From: an uncultured Clostridia bacterium
GTDB lineage: Bacteria > Bacillota > Clostridia > Christensenellales > Pumilibacteraceae
DNA length: 8,670 nt
Direction: 5' to 3'
Assembly (NCBI GenBank): GCA_934247335.1
Contig: CAKQJJ010000046.1
Span: 1 to 8,670 of the forward strand
Shown here in pieces: positions 1-6,199 of the stretch (position 1 is its first letter; the number at the start of each line of letters is the position of its first letter). Position numbers and translations under genes: made by a program. A model generated the notes under the pieces. It saw only the letters and a program-made list of their open reading frames with translations. It did not search any database and was not told the origin of the DNA.

Positions 1-63
1 CAGCGGTATATCTCTTAATATACTTGACCAATACGGTTGCCGTCATTTCGTGACAGCCCGTTT

Positions 64-93
64 ATAATACCATATTTCCCTCCCCTTTGTCAA
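64..93 (-). promoter_or_regulatory. Leftward housekeeping promoter for a gene beyond the left edge
   Basis: On the minus strand a perfect -35 hexamer TTGACA (88-93) is followed after 18 bases by TATTAT (64-69), five of six matches to the -10 consensus. Transcription would start near position 57 and run leftward out of the window. No start codon for its gene is visible in the remaining 57 bases, so the leader is at least that long or the gene begins outside. This is direct sequence matching; activity is inferred. Confidence 0.55.
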
Positions 94-145
94 GCGTTTT
101 TATGCCCTTTTTTAAAATTTTTTTCGATATTTTTCCTTTCCCTCC

Positions 146-175
146 AAAAATACCCCGAAATCTCCGATTTCAGGG
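146..175 (-). terminator. Intrinsic terminator of the sigma/anti-sigma operon
   Basis: Read on the minus strand, a 10-bp stem with one G-U pair (arms 166-175 and 153-162, three-base loop GGA) is followed by GTATTTTT. It lies about 50 bases after the TGA of the membrane protein gene at 227-937, the right place to end that operon. A T-rich stretch at 103-136 continues beyond it. The stretch 1-226 holds no gene. Confidence 0.7.
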
Positions 176-226
176 CACTTTTCAGGGGTTTTTAACAGAT
201 TACCGCTTTAATTTATTTTTGCTTTT

Positions 227-937
227 TCAGAACGAGGCAAGAATTTTTTCGATAACCTCGTCGGATTTTTGCTCGTCGCTGCTCGTAACGCAAAGGTTGT
301 AGGCGTAGTCGCTGCGTTCAAAATAAACGTAAGTCACGTCGTCGTTGCGTTCCATGCGCACGTCGCCGGAAACGACCGGCAGCGTTTTATACATTCCGAA
401 TTCCGGGAAGACGCTTCCTTTCGTTTCGACGTACACGCTTGCGCTTACTCCGTCGTCCGCGCGATAGCACACGTAGTATAGCACCACCGCATCGCACTCG
501 GCATAGGCACTATCTTTGTTTTTCACGGTTTTATATTCGGCGTAATCCAACACGTCACCGTCCACGAACGGAAGAAAATCGGCGGGGACGAATTCGACGT
601 GAGAACAAGCAAGCTGTTCCATCGGAACCGAAACTTTCCAATCGACGGAAGCCGCAGGTTTTTTAAGCAATAATACGGGGCATAATATTATAAGGAATAA
701 CAGCGCAGCCGCACAGGCAATATATAAAGGCAGCAAACCGCGCGATTTTTTGCCATCGGATGAGCTTCCCGCTCCCGGCGACACGGTTACGGCGCTCTTT
801 TCGGTTTCGGCAAGCGCACGCTCGCGCAACAAAGCGTTCGCCTTATCCATGACCGAGCGAGGCGGCGCAGGGGCTTGGCTTGCGTAATCGTCCAGAGCGG
901 ATTGAATTAAAGAGTCTTTATCTTTACGTTCTTTCAT
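227..937 (-). CDS. Single-pass membrane protein, probable anti-sigma factor
   Basis: This 236-residue protein is probably the anti-sigma factor that holds the upstream-encoded ECF sigma factor inactive at the membrane. What is seen: a charged cytoplasmic N-terminal part (about residues 1-66), one hydrophobic segment at about 67-91 followed by two lysines, and a roughly 145-residue C-terminal domain rich in Tyr, Val and Asp that should face outside. Its ATG overlaps the sigma factor TGA by four bases (ATGA), with GAGGA at 945-949 seven bases upstream, so the two are translationally coupled. The usual zinc anti-sigma HxxxCxxC motif is absent and I cannot assign a Pfam family. The role therefore rests on context and topology. 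It could instead be a sensor lipid-proximal protein of unknown role. A terminator follows at 146-175. Confidence 0.6.
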   Translation of the reverse strand: MKERKDKDSLIQSALDDYASQAPAPPRSVMDKANALLRERALAETEKSAVTVSPGAGSSSDGKKSRGLLPLYIACAAALLFLIILCPVLLLKKPAASVDWKVSVPMEQLACSHVEFVPADFLPFVDGDVLDYAEYKTVKNKDSAYAECDAVVLYYVCYRADDGVSASVYVETKGSVFPEFGMYKTLPVVSGDVRMERNDDVTYVYFERSDYAYNLCVTSSDEQKSDEVIEKILASF

Positions 938-1542
938 AATTTCGTCCTCACATTATTAACGATCGCCGAGTTGTTTTCGTCCACGGCGGAAAAATCGTTT
1001 TCGGCTTTCGTCAGATTTTCGCGCAGGAATTTTTCGGCTTTGGCTATTTCTTTTGCGACGTACGACTTGGATTTCCCCACCTGCGCCGCTATATCGCGGA
1101 CTCCGAGGTCGCAGTAATATTTAAGATAGATCATTTCGCGGACTATAGGCGGATACAGGCTGCCGAGCAGCTGTTCGACGAGCGTTTTATCGGTTACGGA
1201 ATTTTCCACGTTTTCGCGAGACGGCACGGCTGCCAGATTTTCGTCGGAATAAACGTCGAAACGCTTTCGCTTTCTCAGCTCGGTTACGGCGGCGTTGCGC
1301 GTTATCGTAAGCACCCACGCCGCGGCGTTGCTCCCTTTTCTGTACGAGCGTATATTCCGGACTATCTTTATAAAGCTCTCCTGAACGGCGTCTTCCGCTG
1401 CCGAGCGATCGGACAGCACGGCGCGGGCGCACAAAAGCATCTTTGCGCCCATCTGCTCGTACAAAAGCTCCACGCCTTTCTCGTCGTTTCGGGAAATGAG
1501 CGTAAGAGCGTATTCGATTGTCGTGGCTTCGTTTTCCTTCAT
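934..1542 (-). CDS. RNA polymerase sigma factor, ECF (sigma-70 family)
   Basis: This is a 202-residue extracytoplasmic-function sigma factor, which directs RNA polymerase to a small regulon. Region 2 spans about residues 22-93, including the typical AAEDAVQESFIKI helix (48-60) and AAAWVLTITRNAAVTELRKRKR (about 73-94). Region 4 is at about 123-176 with an RDIAAQVGKSKSYVAKEIAKA helix-turn-helix. A 26-residue Asn/Asp-rich tail follows. There is no region 1.1 or 3, as expected for ECF factors. The ATG at 1540-1542 is preferred because GAGGAG (1548-1553) sits five bases before it. An in-frame GTG ten codons earlier lies inside the promoter -10 region and has no binding site. The downstream gene overlaps it and is probably its anti-sigma factor. 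Its targets cannot be read from the window, though the divergent glycosyltransferase is a candidate. Confidence 0.88.
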   Translation of the reverse strand: MKENEATTIEYALTLISRNDEKGVELLYEQMGAKMLLCARAVLSDRSAAEDAVQESFIKIVRNIRSYRKGSNAAAWVLTITRNAAVTELRKRKRFDVYSDENLAAVPSRENVENSVTDKTLVEQLLGSLYPPIVREMIYLKYYCDLGVRDIAAQVGKSKSYVAKEIAKAEKFLRENLTKAENDFSAVDENNSAIVNNVRTKL

Positions 1543-1547
1543 TAGTT

Positions 1548-1553
1548 CTCCTC
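1548..1553 (-). promoter_or_regulatory. Shine-Dalgarno site fixing the sigma factor start
   Basis: GAGGAG on the minus strand, five bases before the ATG at 1542. It decides against the longer GTG start at 1572. Confidence 0.8.
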
Positions 1554-1560
1554 TTCGGTC

Positions 1561-1590
1561 AGTATAGCACACAAACTATGGTTAAATCAA
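1561..1590 (-). promoter_or_regulatory. Promoter of the sigma/anti-sigma operon
   Basis: On the minus strand TTGATT (1585-1590), an 18-base spacer ending in TGTGC (extended -10 TG), then TATACT (1561-1566). This is a housekeeping-type promoter, not an obvious ECF-type (GGAAC) one, so autoregulation by the encoded sigma factor is not evident here. The expected start near 1553-1555 leaves a leader of only about 12 bases, barely containing the ribosome binding site, which is a reason for some caution. Confidence 0.45.
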
Positions 1591-1606
1591 GAAGAAAAAT
1601 GACAAA

Positions 1607-1631
1607 ACGGTAAAATTTTCCGATTTACCGT
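1607..1631. repeat. Inverted repeat in the divergent promoter region, possible operator
   Basis: ACGGTAAA (1607-1614) and TTTACCGT (1624-1631) are perfect 8-bp inverted arms with a 9-base centre. It sits 16 bases upstream of the sigma promoter -35 and also upstream of the glycosyltransferase gene, where a shared regulator could bind. There is no T-tract, so it is not a terminator. Operator function is inference. Confidence 0.35.
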
Positions 1632-1650
1632 ACATTTGCAGGCTTTTTCA

Positions 1651-1680
1651 TGGACAAAATGAAAAGGTAAAGCGTTTTAT
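1651..1680 (+). promoter_or_regulatory. Weak candidate promoter for the glycosyltransferase gene
   Basis: TGGACA (1651-1656), 18 bases, then TTTTAT (1675-1680), overlapping TATAAG at 1678-1683. The -35 matches five of six consensus bases and the -10 four of six. It would give a leader of about 37 bases before the ATG at 1725. No better candidate is visible between 1591 and 1724. Confidence 0.25.
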
Positions 1681-1711
1681 AAGCGTTGGACAAACGACAA
1701 AATACAGCGAC

Positions 1712-1717
1712 AAGGAG
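1712..1717 (+). promoter_or_regulatory. Shine-Dalgarno site fixing the glycosyltransferase start
   Basis: AAGGAG seven bases before the ATG at 1725. It supports that start over an in-frame TTG at 1686 that has no binding site. Confidence 0.8.
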
Positions 1718-1724
1718 ATTTACA

Positions 1725-3380
1725 ATGAAAAAGAAGCCAACTTTGTATATAATAATATTTGTCGTGTGGACGCTGTGCGTCGTAACGCTATGTCTTGCGC
1801 TTGCAAAACTGCTGAAAAGCTCTGCGCTGCCTTCAAAAAACGGCGGCATTATCGCAGCGTTGCTCATTCTCAACACGGTTATACTGGCGGCGCTGTGGCT
1901 GGGCAGCGTTAAGGATTTGTCCTTTTCGATAGCGTACGCCGTCCGCAAGAAAAAAATAGATCGCGAATATGCGAAAATTCCCGAATACGAACCGGACGAG
2001 AACGCTCCGAGGGTTGCGCTTTTGTACTGCACGTGCAACGATTTCAACGCAAAGGCCCTGTCCGCATGCAAAAAGCAGAACTACCCCAACTATTACACGG
2101 TTATACTCGACGACAGTTCCGATCCGAAATATATAAGAGAAATAAACAAATACCGCGCCACGCACGGCGGCGTGAAAATAATAAGGCGCGAAAATCGCAC
2201 CGGTTATAAAGCCGGGAACCTCAACAATTTTCTTAAAAACAACGCCGACTACGATTATTTCGTCGTTCTGGACAGCGACGAAGTTATTCCGCCCGATTAC
2301 TTAAAAGGCGTGATGAAATATTTCGCGCATTTTCCGTCGTGCGGCGCCGTTCAGGCAAAACACGTGGCAAGCGAAGGCAAAAACGTCTTTCAGAAGCTTA
2401 TGGGCATGAGCGTGGGCAGCAACGGCACCACCGTTCAGGTAATAAAGAATTTTTACGGCGCCAACGCTCTTATCGGGCACGGCATGACCATAAGCCGCGA
2501 ATGCTACGAAAAAACGGGCGGATTCCCGCTTGTCGTGGCGGAAGATATTTCGTTTGCCGTAATGATTAAAAACGCCGGACTGGATATCGTGTACGCGCCC
2601 GACGTAGTTTGCACCGAGGAATTCCCGTTCAGCTACGCGTCATTAAAAAAGCGTCAGTGCAAATGGACGCAGGGCAACCTTGAATACATGAAAAAATTCG
2701 GCGGCGAAATCAACAAGTCGAAAATGTCGTGGTTTGAAAAAGCAGACCTCAAACTTTCACATTACTCGCTGCCGGTAGTCCCGGTGCTAAGCTTTTTGCT
2801 TACCGTCTTTACGATAGCGCTCGGATTTGCGGGATACCCGGTGATACGATATTCGCTGGCGGTGTACTCGATTATGATTTTGTTTTTGTGTTCGCCGCTC
2901 ATTCCCGACGCCATAGTGCACGGGAAAACCAAAAACGTATTTTTACTTATTCCGTACTTTTTACTTAACGTGGCGACGTACGCTTCTCTGTCGCCCATGA
3001 TGCTGGCAACCGTTGCCGCCGGAATTTTCGGCAAAAAGGCAAAGTTTATCGTCACGCCAAAAAACGACGAAAAATACGGATTTTTCCGTTCGATAGCGTT
3101 CTGCGCCGATTCGCTTATTTTCGGCGTAGTCATAGCCGCGCTGTCGCTGTGGGCGTGCGGAAGCGTTCTGCCCGTCGTGTTTATCGTTTCGGGATGCCTT
3201 CTCTCGCCTTGCGTGCTTATGCTGAGCAACGTGAGCGTTTGCAAAAAAGCCGACCGTAAAACGGACAAGCCCCGCGCTTTGGAAAAAGCCAAAAAGCCGA
3301 CCGTAGTGTTTGACGGTGCCGTGCGCGAACCCGCGGCGCCGCACGAGCGCCCTTCAAGAACGACCTTGCCGCTTTCCTGA
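1725..3380 (+). CDS. Membrane family 2 glycosyltransferase (cellulose/glucan synthase-like)
   Basis: This 551-residue integral membrane protein should transfer sugars from a nucleotide donor at the cytoplasmic face, probably building an exported or surface glycan. In order: two N-terminal membrane helices (about 7-30, 41-62); a GT2 catalytic domain from about 95 with the UDP-site Asp pair D129-D130, GYKAGNLN (160-167), the metal-binding D183-S-D185, and the acceptor-site E273-D274; then R310-Q-C-K313-W314 in the place of the QxxRW motif of processive synthases. At least four more helices follow (about 348-370, 374-395, 404-433, 455-500). The last 45 residues are a Lys/Arg/Pro-rich cytoplasmic tail. 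No PilZ domain is visible. Arrangement and motifs match the BcsA/MdoH-like superfamily, but the product sugar cannot be named. It is divergent from the sigma/anti-sigma operon, so control by that pair is plausible but unproven. Confidence 0.85.
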   Translation: MKKKPTLYIIIFVVWTLCVVTLCLALAKLLKSSALPSKNGGIIAALLILNTVILAALWLGSVKDLSFSIAYAVRKKKIDREYAKIPEYEPDENAPRVALLYCTCNDFNAKALSACKKQNYPNYYTVILDDSSDPKYIREINKYRATHGGVKIIRRENRTGYKAGNLNNFLKNNADYDYFVVLDSDEVIPPDYLKGVMKYFAHFPSCGAVQAKHVASEGKNVFQKLMGMSVGSNGTTVQVIKNFYGANALIGHGMTISRECYEKTGGFPLVVAEDISFAVMIKNAGLDIVYAPDVVCTEEFPFSYASLKKRQCKWTQGNLEYMKKFGGEINKSKMSWFEKADLKLSHYSLPVVPVLSFLLTVFTIALGFAGYPVIRYSLAVYSIMILFLCSPLIPDAIVHGKTKNVFLLIPYFLLNVATYASLSPMMLATVAAGIFGKKAKFIVTPKNDEKYGFFRSIAFCADSLIFGVVIAALSLWACGSVLPVVFIVSGCLLSPCVLMLSNVSVCKKADRKTDKPRALEKAKKPTVVFDGAVREPAAPHERPSRTTLPLS

Positions 3381-3414
3381 ATTTGCCCTTTTTTCTCCTC
3401 TTAGGGTCGTCCGC

Positions 3415-3430
3415 CGCCCGCAGGCGGGCG
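3415..3430. repeat. Short GC-only inverted repeat
   Basis: CGCCCG (3415-3420) and CGGGCG (3425-3430) can form a 6-bp hairpin with a CAGG loop. On the plus strand it is followed by AAAAA, so it is not a canonical terminator. It is the first of three hairpins packed into this convergent gap. Confidence 0.5.
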
Positions 3431-3485
3431 AAAAATATGCGACCGGAAAGTTACGTTCTCTCTCCCGAAGCTTCCGGTCGCATAT
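3430..3485 (-). terminator. Long-stem hairpin, possible second terminator of the DUF5662-like gene
   Basis: ATATGCGACCGGAA (3435-3448) and TTCCGGTCGCATAT (3472-3485) are perfect 14-bp inverted arms, extendable by a bulge, with a 23-base loop. On the minus strand the stem ends in ATATTTTTCG, a short T-tract. It would act as a backup to the terminator at 3486-3522. The arms are more perfect than an ordinary terminator needs, so it may be a repeat element or a protein site instead. Confidence 0.5.
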
Positions 3486-3522
3486 AAAAAACCGCAGCCA
3501 CTGATTTTTCGGTTGCGGTTTT
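3486..3522. terminator. Bidirectional intrinsic terminator between convergent genes
   Basis: AAAACCGCAGCC (3488-3499) pairs with GGTTGCGGTTTT (3511-3522) around an 11-base loop, with a single G-T wobble. On the minus strand it begins just after the TAA of the 191-residue gene and is followed by TTTTTTATATG, a good T-tract. On the plus strand it ends in TTTTACTTT and can also stop the glycosyltransferase transcript. Confidence 0.8.
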
Positions 3523-3525
3523 ACT

Positions 3526-4101
3526 TTATCGTTTTGCTTTCTTTTCGTTCATCTTTTCAAGGCGAACGTTCTTTTTATATTCTTTATACTCGGCTTTGAT
3601 TTCTTTGAGCGCGGTTTTTTCGCCTTTTTCTGCAAGCACGGTAAGCCAGCGCAAAAGCGTTTTGGCGCTGTCCGGGTGCATGAGCGCGCCGTCGTTTTTG
3701 GTAACGAAATATTCGAGCGGCGCGGAATCGGTGTATGCCTTTCCCTTGTACACCTTGCTGGCGGCTATTCTGTCGCAAAAACTTTCAAGCAGGTATCGCT
3801 CCGGCATGGGCACGGGAACGTATTTTTTCTCTTTTGCGGAATAGTCGTACCAGTACTCGAAGTGGTGTTTGTTTCTGCCTTTGTGGTGCAGCCACGCCTC
3901 CGAATAGCCTTTTTCTTCACGCTCAATCGAATTGGGACTGCGGGTGCCGACGTAGTATTTCGCGCCCGTTTTAAGCTCGGTGGGGCTGTACTTGGACAAA
4001 TCGTGTTTAAGCCCCTGCGCGCCTATTCCCACGCGGAAACACAGGCGCATTACCATGTGTCTGTGCTTGGTTATGGTTTTCAGATGTCCGAGTAGTTTCA
4101 T
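3526..4101 (-). CDS. DUF5662-like histidine-rich protein
   Basis: This 191-residue soluble protein resembles the DUF5662 family of Firmicutes, a small family of unknown function sometimes labelled catalase in databases on weak grounds. Seen in the sequence: an H33-D34-L-S-K motif (LKHDLSKYSPTE), then a second His cluster AWLHHKGRNKHHFEYW (69-84) with H72, H73, H79 and H80, and ERYLLESFCDRIAASKVY (101-118) with D110. Paired HD and HH groups of this sort suggest a metal-bound, helical HD-domain-like fold; that is inference. The last 25 residues are very Lys/Glu-rich. There is no signal peptide or membrane segment. No ribosome binding site precedes the ATG, and a perfect promoter ends nine bases before it, so translation is probably leaderless. 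I recognise the family from memory, without a search. Confidence 0.78.
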   Translation of the reverse strand: MKLLGHLKTITKHRHMVMRLCFRVGIGAQGLKHDLSKYSPTELKTGAKYYVGTRSPNSIEREEKGYSEAWLHHKGRNKHHFEYWYDYSAKEKKYVPVPMPERYLLESFCDRIAASKVYKGKAYTDSAPLEYFVTKNDGALMHPDSAKTLLRWLTVLAEKGEKTALKEIKAEYKEYKKNVRLEKMNEKKAKR

Positions 4102-4109
4102 ACTCGTAA

Positions 4110-4138
4110 ATTATACTATTCCGCCGCGCGTTTGTCAA
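4110..4138 (-). promoter_or_regulatory. Perfect consensus promoter, predicted leaderless start
   Basis: On the minus strand TTGACA (4133-4138), exactly 17 bases, then TATAAT (4110-4115): both hexamers and the spacing are consensus. Transcription should start at about 4102-4104, zero to two bases before the ATG at 4099-4101. It lies just downstream of the SDR gene remnant. Confidence 0.85.
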
Positions 4139-4149
4139 TCGAATACGCG

Positions 4150-4200
4150 CTACACGCCGCTGTACGCGTTGAATCCGCCGTCCACGGGCAGAATTACGTT
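4150..4200 (-). pseudogene. 3' remnant of a short-chain dehydrogenase/reductase gene
   Basis: The minus strand reads NVILPVDGGFNAYSGV followed by TAG (4150-4152). The VDGGF...YSGV ending is typical of the C-terminus of classical SDR oxidoreductases, where the segment lies near the tetramer interface and cofactor site. Upstream the frame runs into the rhamnosidase gene in another reading frame and no longer looks like an SDR, so only about 16 codons survive. Its TAG is followed by the promoter of the DUF5662-like gene. The rest of the SDR gene is absent from the window. The residue pattern is distinctive, but the piece is short, so chance resemblance is not fully excluded. Confidence 0.7.
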
Positions 4201-6184
4201 ATAAATCGGTTTCTTTGGCAAAAACGATCAACGGCGCAACCGCCCAGGGATGAAATAAACTTGCATTTCTTTTCTGCTCTTTTCCCCACGCCTCGAATGT
4301 TGTCGTTCCCCCTTCCGCTATCATATTCAGCCAGGCGTTTTTATCCGTTGCAAGTGCGACGGCTTTTTTATATTCGCCGTTTTTCTTCAACGCGGCAAGC
4401 GCGAAATACGACATATACACTCCCATCGACGAAAGTTTCTTTTCTTCGATAAACTTGACTGCGTTTTTCACAAACGCTCGATCGTTCTTTTTTATTCCGA
4501 AATACAGAGGCAAAACGTTGGAATGCACCGCCGAATGAGTTTTTTGGTCCGAATCGCAGAAAAGCCCTGTTTTTTCGCAAAAAAACGCTTCCACGTAACT
4601 TTTTTCCGTTTCTTCGACTTTCCCCGTAACCGGCAATCCCAACGCTTCCGAAAGTCGGTCGTACGCTTTCAAAAAACCGATCCAGTACGCATTGATAACG
4701 TTATGCACGCCCTTCCCGATCGGATTTGTAAGCGGAAAATTATAACCGTCGCGCAAATTTTCTGGCCAGTCTACGAGATTCCATTTTTCGGTTACGCTTT
4801 CTAAAAGCCCTTTCTCGTCTGCAAATCGGCAAAAATATTCGCACACGCCTTTTACATACGGATAAACGCTTTTCAAAAACGACTTATCCCCGTCAAATCG
4901 ATAAGTCCACAATACAAGCGGAGCAAACAGCAACGAATAATCGGCTATTTCCTGCATAAACGACGACGTGGAAACCGCCATAAGCCCCTTGCTTATAAAC
5001 GCGGAATTACAAAAATCGACGATCGTTTTTTTCAGCAAAGTCGCATCGTTCGTAACGATTGCCTGTGCCCTGCCGGATATGAACGCATCTCCGAGATACT
5101 GTCCCTTTTCTCTTGTCGGGCAATCTACGAATACTTCCTGCGTACCGTAGCGCACCGTATCTTCACAAAGCTTCAATACCTTATTCAAATCGGCGTTTTC
5201 CGTTTCGTAAACGACTTTTTTCTCAAACGGATAATGCCTGACAAGAATCTTTACGTCGCCTATCTCGGTTTCGTCCGGCGCAATGATTTCGGCATATCTG
5301 AACGCCTTATAGTCAAATTGATCGGTTTCGTCGCAACCGCCCGAAAGAATCAGTCTTTCTTCGTATACACAATTGCAACGCAAATTATACCGGACGCTGC
5401 CGTCGTCATTCAATTCTTCGCCATAGCGCAACACGACTTCGGCTCCGCAGTTTCCTTTTGCTTTTACATATAACTGCCCGGCATACTCTCTGCCGAAATC
5501 TATAAAATATACGTTTCCGTTTTTCTTGATTATTTGCGGCGTTACGGAATAAATCTCCAACGGCTCGATCGGCGATTCCTCCAATTTATAATCTGCGTTT
5601 TCGTAAACGCTTGCATTCTCCCACGCCCAGTCGTCGTATTCAACCTTTTCAAATCCGACTTCCTTTGCTCGGCTGTCGTACCGTTCGGCATACGCCGTAT
5701 CGTACCCGAAAACGCCGCACTCGGAATACGCGGTGTGGTTTGCGCATTTCCAGCTTTCATCGCTAACCGCAACTACTTTTCCGTCTGCAATAATCCTGCA
5801 CCAAAAGCTTTCACGCAAATCGCCCGATACCCACACACGGTTGATTAATCCCTGATAATACGTATGCACGGCAATCGTGTTTTCGCCGCAACGGAGATAT
5901 TCGCTTATGTCTTTTTTTATGTACAGGTACGCGCCCGGATACGACGGCGGCGGTCCCTGCATTACGAATTTACCGTTAATGTACAGTTTGAAATAATCGT
6001 CTGCCGTAATATCGATTACAACCGCATTATAATCGGCAAGAATAAATTTTTTTCTGAAAAGAATATGTCTGTTTTTATATTTTTCTTCCGTTTCCGGAAA
6101 CGACTTTTTCTCATGTTCTTTATGAAACACGTCAATGGGTTTTAATGAAGAAAAGTCCTTATGGCATATAAATTTTCCTTGCAC
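4199..6184 (-). CDS. GH78-like alpha-L-rhamnosidase, cytoplasmic
   Basis: This 661-residue enzyme should hydrolyse terminal alpha-L-rhamnose from oligosaccharides or glycosides. The N-terminal half holds beta-sandwich domains; about 42-160 resembles the rhamnosidase N-terminal carbohydrate-binding-like module (YFKLYINGKFVMQGPP). An (alpha/alpha)6 barrel follows from about 325. The family signature is at 354-366, D354-CPTRE359 to D366, giving the Asp/Arg/Glu cluster that includes the predicted general acid. A second block, EGGTTTFEAWGKEQ (624-637) with E631 the predicted base and HPW at 645-647, lies near the C-terminus. There is no signal peptide, so it acts on imported sugars. Start is GTG (6182-6184) with AAGGAG at 6192-6197. 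The gene is complete and lies 15 bases after the chimeric mutL reading frame. Other GH78-like substrates are possible. Confidence 0.85.
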   Translation of the reverse strand: MQGKFICHKDFSSLKPIDVFHKEHEKKSFPETEEKYKNRHILFRKKFILADYNAVVIDITADDYFKLYINGKFVMQGPPPSYPGAYLYIKKDISEYLRCGENTIAVHTYYQGLINRVWVSGDLRESFWCRIIADGKVVAVSDESWKCANHTAYSECGVFGYDTAYAERYDSRAKEVGFEKVEYDDWAWENASVYENADYKLEESPIEPLEIYSVTPQIIKKNGNVYFIDFGREYAGQLYVKAKGNCGAEVVLRYGEELNDDGSVRYNLRCNCVYEERLILSGGCDETDQFDYKAFRYAEIIAPDETEIGDVKILVRHYPFEKKVVYETENADLNKVLKLCEDTVRYGTQEVFVDCPTREKGQYLGDAFISGRAQAIVTNDATLLKKTIVDFCNSAFISKGLMAVSTSSFMQEIADYSLLFAPLVLWTYRFDGDKSFLKSVYPYVKGVCEYFCRFADEKGLLESVTEKWNLVDWPENLRDGYNFPLTNPIGKGVHNVINAYWIGFLKAYDRLSEALGLPVTGKVEETEKSYVEAFFCEKTGLFCDSDQKTHSAVHSNVLPLYFGIKKNDRAFVKNAVKFIEEKKLSSMGVYMSYFALAALKKNGEYKKAVALATDKNAWLNMIAEGGTTTFEAWGKEQKRNASLFHPWAVAPLIVFAKETDL

Positions 6185-6191
6185 GGCAAAA

Positions 6192-6197
6192 CTCCTT
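6192..6197 (-). promoter_or_regulatory. Shine-Dalgarno site for the GTG start of the rhamnosidase
   Basis: AAGGAG on the minus strand, seven bases before GTG at 6182-6184 and just after the TAA at 6200-6202 of the preceding reading frame. It supports a GTG start and coupled translation. Confidence 0.75.
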
Positions 6198-6199
6198 AT

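Noticed and set aside
42..54. GTCA...TGAC inverted repeat downstream of the leftward promoter.
   Set aside because: Only four bases per arm, too short to stand out from chance.
227..937. A zinc-binding anti-sigma domain (HxxxCxxC).
   Set aside because: No such motif occurs in the 66-residue cytoplasmic part; the anti-sigma call rests on position and topology only.
1543..1572. A longer sigma factor from GTG at 1572.
   Set aside because: That codon overlaps the promoter -10 region; GAGGAG points to the ATG at 1542.
1686..1724. A longer glycosyltransferase with a TTG start.
   Set aside because: No ribosome binding site precedes it, while AAGGAG stands before the ATG at 1725.
2762..3344. Two overlapping minus-strand frames (176 and 127 codons) within the glycosyltransferase gene.
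   Set aside because: They lie opposite conserved membrane helices of the GT2 protein and have no ribosome binding sites or known motifs.
4102..4149. A terminator after the SDR remnant.
   Set aside because: The stretch holds the DUF5662-like gene promoter but no stem followed by a T-tract.
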